In this document: in pieces, positions 41,210 through 49,247 of the stretch
Layout of the letters: each line of letters opens with the position of its first letter
Numbering within the stretch: the stretch's first letter is position 1
Origin: Streptomyces sp. NBC_01341
Lineage (GTDB): Bacteria; Actinomycetota; Actinomycetes; Streptomycetales; Streptomycetaceae
Assembly (NCBI RefSeq): GCF_035946055.1
Contig: NZ_CP108364.1
Coordinates: forward strand, 6,014,001 to 6,078,000
DNA length: 64,000 nt
Direction of reading: 5' to 3'
Translations under genes and position numbers: made by a program
The notes under the pieces: generated by a model
The model's input: only the letters and a program-made list of their open reading frames with translations
Told to the model about the DNA's origin: nothing
The model's database searches: none

Positions 41210-41210
41210 G
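41207..41210. promoter_or_regulatory. Overlapping divergent start codons (CATG)
   Basis: The four bases CATG hold the ATG of the minus-strand EamA gene (41209-41207) and the ATG of the plus-strand MocR gene (41208-41210). On the plus strand TATTCT (41194-41199) sits 8 nt before the start; on the minus strand TACGCT sits close before the start. Promoters thus lie inside the opposite genes. Confidence 0.7.
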
Positions 41211-42653
41211 CAAGAGCGTAGCAGCGTGTCGGAACTGGCGAAATCTCTGCGTGAAGAGCTCGACCGCTACTCACCGGGTGGGAAGCTGCCGTCCAGTCGG
41301 GCTCTCGTCGAGCGCTTCAAGGTGAGTCCGGTGACCGTCGCGCGGGCCGTCGCGCAGCTCGCGGCCGAAGGACTCGTCGTGACCCGGCCCGGTTCCGGGG
41401 CGTTCCGTGCGCAGCCGCCCACCACCGTGCCGGAACCCGGTGACACCTCGTGGCAGGAGGTGTCGCTCAGCGGCGACAGCGGACCCGAGGTCGTGCCGCG
41501 TACCGTCGACGCCTCCGGAGTGCTCGTCACGCTCGCCGCCCCGCCGCCCGGGGTCGTGGAGTTCAACGGCGGCTACCTGCATCCCGGCCTCCAGCCCGAG
41601 CGGGCGATGGCCGCCGCGCTCGCCCGGGCCGGCCGCCGGCCGGGGGCATGGGGGAGGCCGCCCACCGACGGGCTCTCCGGGCTCCGGGCCTGGTTCGCCC
41701 GGGAGATCGGCGGCACGCTCCGCGGATCCGACGTCCTCATCACGGCCGGTGGCCAGAGCGCCCTGGCCACCGCCCTGCGGGCCGTCGCCCCACCGGGCGC
41801 CCCCGTCCTCGTCGAGTCGCCCACCTACCCGGGCATGCTGGCCGCCGCCCGGGCCACCGGCCTGCGGCCCGTACCCGTGCCCGTGGACGCCGAGGGGGTG
41901 CGGCCGGACCTGCTGGAGGCGGCGTTCCGTGCCACCGGGGCCCGGGTGTTCGTCTGCCAGCCGCTGTTCCAGAATCCGACGGGTGTGGTCCTCGCGCCCG
42001 AGCGGCGTGAGCGGATCGTCCGGGCCGCCCGCGCGGCCGGCGCGTTCGTGGTGGAGGACGACTTCGCCCGCCACCTCGTCCACGGGGACGCCGGCCCGTC
42101 GCCCGAGCCGCTGGCGGCCCACGATCCTGACGGGATCGTCATCCACGTGCGGTCCCTCACCAAGATCACGTCGCCCAGCCTGCGCGTGGGTGCCCTCGCC
42201 GCCCGCGGTCCCGTCCTGGAACGCCTGCGCGCCATCCAGGTCGTCGACAGCTTCTTCGTGCCGCGCCCGCTCCAGGAGGCCGCGCTCGAACTCGTCGGCT
42301 CGCCGGCCTGGGATCGCCATCTGCGCGCGGTGGCCGCCGAACTCGGCCGCCGCCGCACCGCCCTGACGGCCGCGCTGCGCACCCGGCTGCCCGAACTGGC
42401 CCTGCCCCACGTGCCGTCCGGCGGCGCCACCGTCTGGCTCCGCCTGCCCGGCCCGGAGACCGAATCCGCGCTGGTCTCCGCCGCCCTGCGGGCCGGTGTG
42501 GCCGTGGCCCCCGGCCGCCCCTACCACTGCGCGGAACCCCCGGCTGGCCACATCAGGCTGAGCTTCGGGGCCGTGTCCGGGCCGGCCGAGATCGCGGAGG
42601 GTGTACGCAGGCTCCGCGCGGCCTGGGACGAGCTGCCCCCGCAGGGGCGATAG
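41208..42653 (+). CDS. MocR-type GntR/aminotransferase regulator
   Basis: The 481-residue protein has an N-terminal GntR winged helix (KLPSSRALVERFKVSPVTVARAV, residues about 25-60) and a class I/II aminotransferase-fold effector domain with QPLFQNPTGVVLAP and the PLP-lysine region HVRSLTKITSPSLRVG. PdxR-type MocR proteins bind PLP and regulate the adjacent gene. The only divergent partner is the EamA exporter. The frame continues upstream to 40731 but that part is antisense to the EamA gene; ATG 41208 is used. GTG 41229 would be a shorter alternative. Confidence 0.9.
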   Translation: MQERSSVSELAKSLREELDRYSPGGKLPSSRALVERFKVSPVTVARAVAQLAAEGLVVTRPGSGAFRAQPPTTVPEPGDTSWQEVSLSGDSGPEVVPRTVDASGVLVTLAAPPPGVVEFNGGYLHPGLQPERAMAAALARAGRRPGAWGRPPTDGLSGLRAWFAREIGGTLRGSDVLITAGGQSALATALRAVAPPGAPVLVESPTYPGMLAAARATGLRPVPVPVDAEGVRPDLLEAAFRATGARVFVCQPLFQNPTGVVLAPERRERIVRAARAAGAFVVEDDFARHLVHGDAGPSPEPLAAHDPDGIVIHVRSLTKITSPSLRVGALAARGPVLERLRAIQVVDSFFVPRPLQEAALELVGSPAWDRHLRAVAAELGRRRTALTAALRTRLPELALPHVPSGGATVWLRLPGPETESALVSAALRAGVAVAPGRPYHCAEPPAGHIRLSFGAVSGPAEIAEGVRRLRAAWDELPPQGR

Positions 42654-42663
42654 CCTCCCGCCC

Positions 42664-43101
42664 ATGACCGACACCGGCATATCCGTGCCGCGCCACGAGA
42701 TCTCGTCCGACCCGGCACGTCTCGACCGCGCCCGCGTCCACCACTGGCTCTCCACTGACGCCTACTGGGCCCTCGGCCGTACCCGCGAGAAGCAGGACCG
42801 TGCGATCGCCGGTTCCCTCAACTTCGGTGCCTACGAACTCGCGACGGGCGAACAGGCCGCCTACGCGCGTGTGGTGACCGACCACGCGTCCTTCGCGTGG
42901 GTCTGCGACGTGTACGTCGACCCCGCGGCGCGGGGCCGGGGACTGGGCACCAGGCTCGTCACCGCCGTCCGGGACCACCTGGCGCCCATGGGTGTGACCA
43001 GGTTCCTCCTCGCGACGAAGGACGCCCACGGGGTCTACGCGAAGATCGGCTTCGCGCCTCTGGAGGTCCCGGACATGTGGATGGCTCTCCAGGCCGGCTG
43101 A
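42664..43101 (+). CDS. GNAT-family N-acetyltransferase
   Basis: The 145-residue GNAT protein has motif A for acetyl-CoA binding (VDPAARGRGLGTRLV, residues about 85-100) and a C-terminal segment (HGVYAKIGFAPLE) typical of small N-acetyltransferases. The acceptor is unknown. It follows the MocR gene by 10 bp, so it could share its transcript. ATG 42664. Confidence 0.92.
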   Translation: MTDTGISVPRHEISSDPARLDRARVHHWLSTDAYWALGRTREKQDRAIAGSLNFGAYELATGEQAAYARVVTDHASFAWVCDVYVDPAARGRGLGTRLVTAVRDHLAPMGVTRFLLATKDAHGVYAKIGFAPLEVPDMWMALQAG

Positions 43102-43168
43102 GGAAGCGCTTGCACGACGCCGTGCCGCCCTCTTGACCGGCGCGGCGTTCGCCTCCACGATCGCGCCC

Positions 43169-43744
43169 ATGAGTGTTCGCGTCTCACTGGTCGCAGCAGC
43201 ACGCAGCTCCGCCCTGCTCGCCGAGCGCTTCGACGACGACCGGCCGCTCGACGACACGGGCTGGCACGAGGTGAGGCTCGCCGCGCACGCCCTGGTCCCG
43301 CTCGGCGCCGCCGAGATGCGCTACTGCTCACCCACCCCGCGCAGCCGCGCCACCGGTGACGCTCTCGGCTTCGCACCGCTGGTCCAGCCCGCCCTGCGCG
43401 ACTGCGACATGGGCCGATGGCGGGGCTACACCTTCTCCGAGGTCGCCGCCGGTGAGCCGGCCGGTGTCCACGCCTGGCTCACCGATCCGCGCTCCGCCCC
43501 GCACGGCGGGGAATCGCTGCTCGCCTTCATCTCCCGTATAGGGGGCTGGCTCGACACCCGTCCCTTGCAGGAGGGCGCGATCGTGGCCGTCGCCGAACCC
43601 GCTGTCGTCCGCGCCGCCCTCGTGTACGCGCTCAAAGCCCCGCCGATGACGTACTGGAGCGTCGAGGTGCGCCCGCTCTCCACGGTGACGCTCGTGGGAC
43701 TGCCCGGCCGCTGGACCTTCAGCCTCGAAGCGCTTCCGCACTGA
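43169..43744 (+). CDS. Histidine-phosphatase-fold protein lacking catalytic residues
   Basis: The 191-residue protein aligns by order of motifs with the phosphoglycerate-mutase superfamily (SPTPRSRATGDAL ... LRDCDMGRWRGYTFSEV ... HGGESLLAF ... VAEPAVVRAAL). However, the N-terminal RHG motif is replaced by AAARSS (VSLVAAARSSALL) and the second catalytic His position reads VAEPAV instead of V(S/A)HGGV. Both phospho-handling histidines seem absent, so a binding rather than catalytic role is likely. ATG 43169. Confidence 0.7.
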   Translation: MSVRVSLVAAARSSALLAERFDDDRPLDDTGWHEVRLAAHALVPLGAAEMRYCSPTPRSRATGDALGFAPLVQPALRDCDMGRWRGYTFSEVAAGEPAGVHAWLTDPRSAPHGGESLLAFISRIGGWLDTRPLQEGAIVAVAEPAVVRAALVYALKAPPMTYWSVEVRPLSTVTLVGLPGRWTFSLEALPH

Positions 43745-43896
43745 CGGCGAGCCGGTCCCGAGGGTGTTCCGGAGCACCCGGCCGCACGGTCGCGAGGGCG
43801 TTCCGCGGATCCCCCGGTCGGACGAACGGGGCCCCGGCGCCTATCCGCCGGTCCGACCAGTCGGTATGGTGCGAGCACCGAGACGAGGAGAGACCC

Positions 43897-45060
43897 GTGC
43901 CGCAGATCCATGGCCACTGCGACGACCGCTTCACGGCGGTGCGCGACGCGTTCACGGCGAACTTCGCCGAGCGTGACGAACTGGGCGCCGCCGTCACCGT
44001 CCTGCTCGACGGCGCTCCCGTCGTGGACCTCTGGGGCGGCTGGGCGGACGGCGCCCGGACCCGTCCGTGGGAGCGGGACACGGTGGTCAACGTGTGGTCC
44101 ACGACCAAGGGGCCGACGGCGCTCTGCGCCCACCTCCTGGTCGACCGCGGACTCCTCGACCTGGACGCCCCGGTCGCGGACTACTGGCCCGAATTCGCGG
44201 CCGAGGGAAAGGAGTCCGTACGCGTACGTCACCTCCTCTCGCACCGCTCGGGCGTCGCGGGCCTGCGCGAACCGCACACCCTGGCCGAGCTCTACGACTG
44301 GGAACTGACCACGGCCCGTCTGGCGGCCACCGCCCCGTGGTGGGAGCCCGGCACCCGCTCCGGCTATCACGCGATCTCGTACGGCTTCCTCGTCGGCGAG
44401 GTCGTCCGCCGCGTCACCGGCCTGCTGCCGGGGGAGTTCCTGCGGCAGGAGATCACCGGGCCCCTGGGCATCGACTTCAGCGTCGGGCTCCCCCCGAGGG
44501 ACGCCGGGCGGGTCGCCGAGCTCGTCCAGCCGAAGTCCGTCGCACGCGAACAGGCCGCCCTCTTCGCCCGGATGGAGCCCGTCGCCCTGGCGTCCTTGCT
44601 GAACCCCGGCACGGGCATCGCCGCCGCGAACACCCCCGACTGGCGTGCCGCCGAGATCCCCGCGGCCAACGGCCACGGCACCGCGCGCGCGGTCGCCGCG
44701 CTCTACGGCATCCTCGCCGGACACGGATCCCTCGACGGCCGGCGGATCCTGTCGAAGGAGGCGGCCGAGCGGGTCCGTGAGGGGCAGGGAAGCTGCCGGG
44801 ACCTGGTGCTGGGAGCGGGCTTCACCCACGACACCGAACTGGGCCTCGGCCTCTGGCTGAGCGGCCCGAACGGCTCCTACGGCCCCAACCCGCGCGCGGT
44901 CGGCCACGACGGGGCGGGCGGCTCGTGCGGCCTCGCCGACCCCGAGGCCGGGGTCGCCCTCGGATACGTCATGAACCGCATGGGCCCGAACATCGCCGAC
45001 GACCCACGCAAGATGGCCCTGGTCGACGCGGTGTACGGCGCGCTCGCGGCTGCTCCGTGA
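43897..45060 (+). CDS. Serine hydrolase, beta-lactamase class C/esterase (EstB-like) family
   Basis: The 387-residue protein has the SxxK nucleophile motif (WSTTKGPTAL, residues about 65-72), a catalytic Tyr in GYHAISYGFLVGEVV and an HDGAGGSCG segment near the C-terminus where class C enzymes have HxG. No signal peptide is seen. Most such proteins are cytoplasmic esterases. GTG 43897 with GAGGAGAG upstream. Confidence 0.9.
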   Translation: MPQIHGHCDDRFTAVRDAFTANFAERDELGAAVTVLLDGAPVVDLWGGWADGARTRPWERDTVVNVWSTTKGPTALCAHLLVDRGLLDLDAPVADYWPEFAAEGKESVRVRHLLSHRSGVAGLREPHTLAELYDWELTTARLAATAPWWEPGTRSGYHAISYGFLVGEVVRRVTGLLPGEFLRQEITGPLGIDFSVGLPPRDAGRVAELVQPKSVAREQAALFARMEPVALASLLNPGTGIAAANTPDWRAAEIPAANGHGTARAVAALYGILAGHGSLDGRRILSKEAAERVREGQGSCRDLVLGAGFTHDTELGLGLWLSGPNGSYGPNPRAVGHDGAGGSCGLADPEAGVALGYVMNRMGPNIADDPRKMALVDAVYGALAAAP

Positions 45061-45082
45061 GCGGGACGCCATGGGGGCGGTC

Positions 45083-45856
45083 CTACGGCCGGCGGCGGGG
45101 CTTCCCGCGCTTGGCGCCGCCCTTGGCGTTCTTGGCCCCTCCGGAGCCGCCCGCGCCACCGCGGGACGTCTTGCCCGCAGCCGGTTTGCGGGGGGCGCCG
45201 CTCTTCTTGTCGGCGCGCTTCGCCTTGGGCTGCGGCGGTGTCGGAGGGCGCCCCCGGGTGCTGTTGACCGTCCGGCCCCGGACGATCCCGATGAACTCCT
45301 CCACCAGGTCGGTGGTCTTCTCCTCCGGCCACGACAGCGCGATCCGGGACTCGGGGACACCCGTCAGCGGGCGGTAGGTGAGGTCCTTGCGGTGGTACAG
45401 GCGCGCAAGCGACTGCGGGACGACGAGCAGACCGACACCCGCGGCCACCAGTTCCACCGCGTCCTCGGTCGTGGCCGGCCGCTCGAACGCGGGCCGGCCC
45501 GGGGGACGCTCCCAGTCCAGGGTGTCGTCGAGGGGATGCAGCACGATCTCCTCGGCGAGGTCCTCGGCCGACAACTCCTCGACGGCCGTCCCCTCATGAT
45601 CCTTGGGGATGACGACCACGGTCGTCTCCGTGTAGAGCGGGATCGCGCTGAGGTCCGCACGGTCCACGGGAAGCCGCACGAAGCCGGCGTCGGCGCCGCC
45701 GTCACGCAGCAGATCCACCGCCTCGCCCGCGGGCACGGCGACGAGGGACAGCGGGGTGCCGGGCAGGCGCTCGTTCCAGATCCGCACCCACTTGGCCGGG
45801 GTCACGCCGGGAACGTAGGCGAGCCGGAACGCAGGGGGTACTTCCGAGCCAGTCAC
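45083..45856 (-). CDS. LysR substrate-binding-domain-only protein with lysine-rich tail
   Basis: The 257-residue protein has a single LysR-type effector domain (FRLAYVPGVTPAKWVRIWNERLPGTPLSLV ... DAGFVRLPVD ... GVGLLVVPQSLA). There is no helix-turn-helix: the protein starts where LysR regulators have the linker. The last 65 residues are very basic and Gly/Lys/Arg/Ala-rich (from about 192), as in histone-like or nucleoid-binding tails. It may bind DNA or RNA through the tail, or be a regulator partner. Function unknown. It is divergent from a DUF5997 gene. Confidence 0.8.
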   Translation of the reverse strand: MTGSEVPPAFRLAYVPGVTPAKWVRIWNERLPGTPLSLVAVPAGEAVDLLRDGGADAGFVRLPVDRADLSAIPLYTETTVVVIPKDHEGTAVEELSAEDLAEEIVLHPLDDTLDWERPPGRPAFERPATTEDAVELVAAGVGLLVVPQSLARLYHRKDLTYRPLTGVPESRIALSWPEEKTTDLVEEFIGIVRGRTVNSTRGRPPTPPQPKAKRADKKSGAPRKPAAGKTSRGGAGGSGGAKNAKGGAKRGKPRRRP

Positions 45857-45913
45857 CCCGCCAGGTTACCGGCCGTGGTCGGAGGCGGCGCACATGCTCG
45901 ATACCCTGGAACC

Positions 45914-46312
45914 ATGACGTCGCACCAGACCACCCAGACCATGAAGCCCGCCACCGCGGCGAAGAAGCTGGGTGTGTACCTCGAAGCCACCCCCGCCGAG
46001 TTCCAGGAGGGCGTCGTCTCGCGCGCCGAGCTGAACGCGCTGCAGACCGACCCGCCCCAGTGGCTGCAGGAGCTGCGCCAGAACGGCCCGCACCCCCGCC
46101 CGGTCGTCGCCTCGAAGCTGGGCGTCTCCATCGCCGGACTCGCGCGGGGCGGCGTCACCGAGCCGCTCACCACCGAGCAGATCGACGCCCTCAAGCAGGA
46201 GGGGCCGGAGTGGCTGGAGAAGGAGCGCGCCACCCAGGCCGAGGTCCGCAAGGAAGCGGTGCGCATCAAGGAGCGTGACGCGGCCCGGGCCCAGCAGGCC
46301 GACCGCGACTGA
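45914..46312 (+). CDS. DUF5997 family protein
   Basis: The small 132-residue protein has TAAKKLGVYLEATPAEFQEG, WLQELRQNGPHPRPVVASKLGVSIAGLARGG and a coiled-coil-like C-terminal (KERATQAEVRKEAVRIKERD). The repeated sequence-specific use of a PVVASKLGVS helix resembles a helix-turn-helix, but no DNA-binding proof exists. It is divergent from the HTH-less LysR-like gene with a 57-bp shared gap. ATG 45914. Confidence 0.75.
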   Translation: MTSHQTTQTMKPATAAKKLGVYLEATPAEFQEGVVSRAELNALQTDPPQWLQELRQNGPHPRPVVASKLGVSIAGLARGGVTEPLTTEQIDALKQEGPEWLEKERATQAEVRKEAVRIKERDAARAQQADRD

Positions 46313-46351
46313 CGTGCCCTCCGGGCGTCGCCCGGCTCGTCGCCGCCGTAT

Positions 46352-46599
46352 GTGAGCGGGTCGCGGAGGCGGTGTGTTCCTGGCCGCCGGTGCCGGTCCG
46401 GACGCCCGCGGCGAGGACGGCCTCCCGGTTCTCCGCGTGGCCCTCGCCGCCTCCGACCTGCCCGGGGCCGAAGTCCTCGTAGCAGCGGGCGCGGGCCCGC
46501 ACCGGCGACTGCCGGACGGTTCGACCCCGCTGCTACGAGGACCATCGGTCACGGCCGCGTCGCCGGGGCCGACGCGCTGATCGACCGCGTGGACCCCGG
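46352..46599 (+). pseudogene. Ankyrin-repeat gene remnant
   Basis: One frame from 46374 reads like a fragment of an ankyrin-repeat protein (FLAAGAGPDARGEDGLPVL ... GAEVLVAAGAGPHRRLPDGS-TPLL, the TPLL helix start of ankyrin repeats), then a shifted frame follows without a full repeat. No start or RBS and no complete gene is present, so I call it a relic of a larger, lost gene. The last part overlaps the 3' end of the convergent SRPBCC gene. Confidence 0.5.
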
Positions 46600-47232
46600 T
46601 CACTCCCCGGTGTAGAAGGCGATCGTCGCCACCGTCGTCGCGGTCACCGTCTCCGGGTCCGCGCCGGAGGCGGCGAAGGCACGGCCCCATTCCTCGCCCG
46701 AGCGTGCCACGAAGGCCTTCGCCTCAGGCGAGGTCTGCCACTCCACGGCGTCCTGAGGGCTGAGCCCGCCACCCGTCAGGTGCCATCCGAGCCCCAGCAG
46801 CGCCAGGTCCCATCCGATGCCGACCGCGCCCGGCCCGTACTGGCTCCGGAATTCCTCGGGAACCACGGACACATGCTCGAGTTCGAGCACCGTCCGACCG
46901 TCTCCGTCCGGCGCGAGGCGCACCTCGACCTCGCTGAAGCCGGGGTCGGGGCCGAACCGCCAGGAGACCCGAAGCCGCTCCGGGGCCACGCACTCGATGA
47001 TCTCGCCGCCGGCGTTCCCCTCCAGCTGATAGCTTCCCCCGACCCGGAACTCCCCGGTCACCGGGAGGAACCAGCGGGCGATCCGCTCGGGCGAGGTCAC
47101 CGCGTCCCAGGCATCGACCGCATCGGCGTCGAAGGTCCGCCGCAGCAGCACACTGCCTGCCTCGTCCGGTCCCACCCGGCGCGTGCCGACCTCCCGGTGC
47201 ACCCGGCCGATCTCGTCGACGATCTCACCCAT
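46600..47232 (-). CDS. SRPBCC (AHSA1/START-like) protein
   Basis: The 210-residue protein begins VLLRRTFDADAVDAWDAVTSPERIARWFLP and GEFRVGGSYQLEGNAGGEII, the standard AHSA1-type ligand-binding fold, often encoded beside an ArsR regulator. No ArsR gene is visible here, and the 372-bp region upstream (47233-47605) shows only short, unrecognised frames. Ligand unknown. Confidence 0.85.
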   Translation of the reverse strand: MGEIVDEIGRVHREVGTRRVGPDEAGSVLLRRTFDADAVDAWDAVTSPERIARWFLPVTGEFRVGGSYQLEGNAGGEIIECVAPERLRVSWRFGPDPGFSEVEVRLAPDGDGRTVLELEHVSVVPEEFRSQYGPGAVGIGWDLALLGLGWHLTGGGLSPQDAVEWQTSPEAKAFVARSGEEWGRAFAASGADPETVTATTVATIAFYTGE

Positions 47233-47605
47233 GGCCGCTCACTCCCGCTCCGCTCGCCCGCGCTGTGCTCCGGCCGCCATGTAACCGAAGTTCCGCCCCG
47301 GCCGCCTCATCAACACGGGCTCCGGCGCCCCCACCGTCGCCGCCCGCCCGACCGGGCGAGGAGAATGCGTCCATGCGAACGCCGCATTCTTGTCGCCCAA
47401 TCTTGAGGGGGATGGTTGGCGGAACATGACCATGGATGCTCACTGTGTGTGAGAGCGGCGGGTGACACCGAGACCCCGATCGAGCGTGGACTTTTCACTG
47501 AGTCCTCGCCATCTTCCAACAAGCGGGTCGGAGCCTCTGGCGTGGCGCTCGCCCGGGATGCTCATGCTGATCTGGGGCGGGGTCTCGTGTATGTAGTGTG
47601 CGGAC
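47233..47605. other. 373-bp gap without an assignable gene
   Basis: Short frames occur on both strands but none has a domain or ribosome-binding site that I recognise. The DNA is lower in GC than the core genes, and a TATGTAGTG stretch lies about 14 nt before the DinB-like start, a possible -10. Confidence 0.5.
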
Positions 47606-48187
47606 ATGACAAGAAGTGAGCGGCTCGCGGAGCAGCTGGACTGGTACTGGCACAAGAACCTGCGGCCGCGGCTGGACGGTCTTACCGATGAGGAGTACTT
47701 CTGGGAGCCGGTGCGCGACTGCTGGAGCGTCCGCCCGCGTGGCACGTCGGCCTCACCGACGCCGGAAGGTTCGGGGGAGTGGACGATGGACTTCGCGTCC
47801 CCTGGCCCGGTGCCGGCGCCGGTGACCACGATTGCCTGGCGGCTGGCGCACATCGTCGTCTCGTGCCTGGGCTATCGGGTCGGATGGTACTTCGGCGGCC
47901 AGGACGTCGACTCCGGGACATTCGCCTACGCGGGGACCGCTGACGGGGCGCTGAAACAGCTCGATGAGATGTACGGGAGATGGAACGCGGGGGTCCGTGC
48001 GCTCTCGGACGCCGACTTGGAGAATCCGCCCGCGGCGGGTCCCGAGCGGTTTCCCATGGAGAACAGGGTCCTGCACGTCAATAGGGAGCTGATCCATCAC
48101 GGCTCTGAGATCTCCCTGCTGCGTGACCTCTACCGCTGGCAGGACGGAGCCGTACCGCGCCGCATACGACTTTCCGGTAACCGGTGA
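47606..48187 (+). CDS. DinB-superfamily protein
   Basis: The 193-residue helical protein matches the DinB_2 family: WYWHKNLRPRLDGLTDEEYFWEPV, then IAWRLAHIVVSCLGYRVGWYFGG and HHGSEISLLRDLYRW. A histidine triad characteristic of DinB/YfiT-type metal sites is present in part (WHK, AHI, HHG). Members include thiol-dependent (mycothiol/bacillithiol) transferases and stress-related proteins. ATG 47606. GC is below that of neighbours. Confidence 0.85.
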   Translation: MTRSERLAEQLDWYWHKNLRPRLDGLTDEEYFWEPVRDCWSVRPRGTSASPTPEGSGEWTMDFASPGPVPAPVTTIAWRLAHIVVSCLGYRVGWYFGGQDVDSGTFAYAGTADGALKQLDEMYGRWNAGVRALSDADLENPPAAGPERFPMENRVLHVNRELIHHGSEISLLRDLYRWQDGAVPRRIRLSGNR

Positions 48188-48498
48188 TCGAGATCAGGAA
48201 CATACGGGGACTCCGTGATGCTCGGCTGCGGGCTTCACTGTGGGGGGAGCGGCTCGCCGACCAGCCGGTTCCAGGTTTCGCGGTCCAGGCTCCCCTTCGG
48301 TGGGCGGAGCGATGCCGAGCGGCCGGCTTCCCTGGTACTGCAGAGGCTCGCCGAGCTCACCGAAGCCAGATGATCTCCACCTACGAAAATCTTGCCAGAG
48401 CCATCGGGTGGTGTACCTCAACACCTGTTCGCACTACCTGACACCGGAAGGCCGTTCGTTGGTGCCGCCTGCTCCTGTTTTCCCGTGGCGGGCGGACC
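48188..48498. other. 311-bp gap without an assignable gene
   Basis: A frame of about 85 codons (48184-48441) is open but shows no domain and no clear ribosome-binding site. The region lies between the DinB and TmrB-like genes and looks degenerate. I see nothing to name. Confidence 0.45.
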
Positions 48499-49020
48499 TC
48501 AACTCTTGACGGCTTCTGCGATGTGCAGGGCGGCCTGGGCCGGCGTGAGGTGCGTGGTGTCGACGACCTCGGCCTCGCCGTGTAGCCACGTGCGGGCCGC
48601 CTCGGCGTAGGGCTCAAGGTATTCGAGACGGAATGGCGAGGGGCCCATGAGAGCGTCCCCCTCGATGCGCTGCCGAAGGGTGGCCTGGTCGGCGTGGAGG
48701 ACGAAGTGCCGTACTGGAATGGCATGTTGGGCGAGTCCCGTGCTGATCTCGTGCCAGTACTGCTCGACCAGGACAGTCATGGGCATGACCAGTGTGCCGC
48801 CGGTGTAGTCGAGAACGCGGCGGGCGGTTTCGACTACGAGCGGCCGCCATGGCGGCCAGTGCTGGAAGTTGCCCGTCCAGGGGAGCGTCGGCGTGATGTC
48901 CATGAGTGTCTCGCCGACCTTCTCGGCGTCGAAAACCCGTGAATCTGGGATCAGCTGCTGTACGAGTGCACTGGCTGTCGTCTTGCCCGCGCCGTGGGTG
49001 CCGTTGAGCCATACGATCAT
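48499..49020 (-). CDS. TmrB-like P-loop ATP-binding protein
   Basis: The 173-residue P-loop protein has Walker A GTHGAGKTT and runs MIVWLNGTHGAGKTT ... DAEKVGETLM ... WPPWRPLVV ... VMPMTVLVEQYWHEI. From memory this matches the order and motifs of Bacillus TmrB, a tunicamycin-resistance ATP-binding protein that lowers the drug's effect. It could equally be another small nucleotide kinase. ATG 49020. GC and the nearby degenerate DNA suggest this is an accessory gene. Confidence 0.8.
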   Translation of the reverse strand: MIVWLNGTHGAGKTTASALVQQLIPDSRVFDAEKVGETLMDITPTLPWTGNFQHWPPWRPLVVETARRVLDYTGGTLVMPMTVLVEQYWHEISTGLAQHAIPVRHFVLHADQATLRQRIEGDALMGPSPFRLEYLEPYAEAARTWLHGEAEVVDTTHLTPAQAALHIAEAVKS

Positions 49021-49191
49021 GGCCCAACGCTAGCGTCGTGCGGGTTGTGGGGGGCGGGCACAGCAGTAAGCGATACCGCAAAGATCAGCTTTCAGTGACT
49101 TGAGTCGGATCGTCATGCAGCGTTACGAAGCCAAGATCCGCCGACACGAATTCTCGGTCACACGCAGGCGGTGGCCGATTCCGGGAGATCT

Positions 49192-49227
49192 TTGCATAAC
49201 ACTGCATGGTTGCGTATAGTCATGCCA
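49192..49227 (+). promoter_or_regulatory. argC promoter overlapping tandem ARG boxes
   Basis: TTGCAT (49192-49197), a 17-nt spacer and TATAGT (49215-49220) form a good promoter. The same bases hold two 18-bp ARG-box-like sequences, 49192-49209 and 49210-49227, matching ArgR/AhrC operators, so the arginine repressor can block RNA polymerase directly. GAGGAGG lies at 49233-49239. Confidence 0.85.
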
Positions 49228-49247
49228 TCGATGAGGAGGAATGTCCG

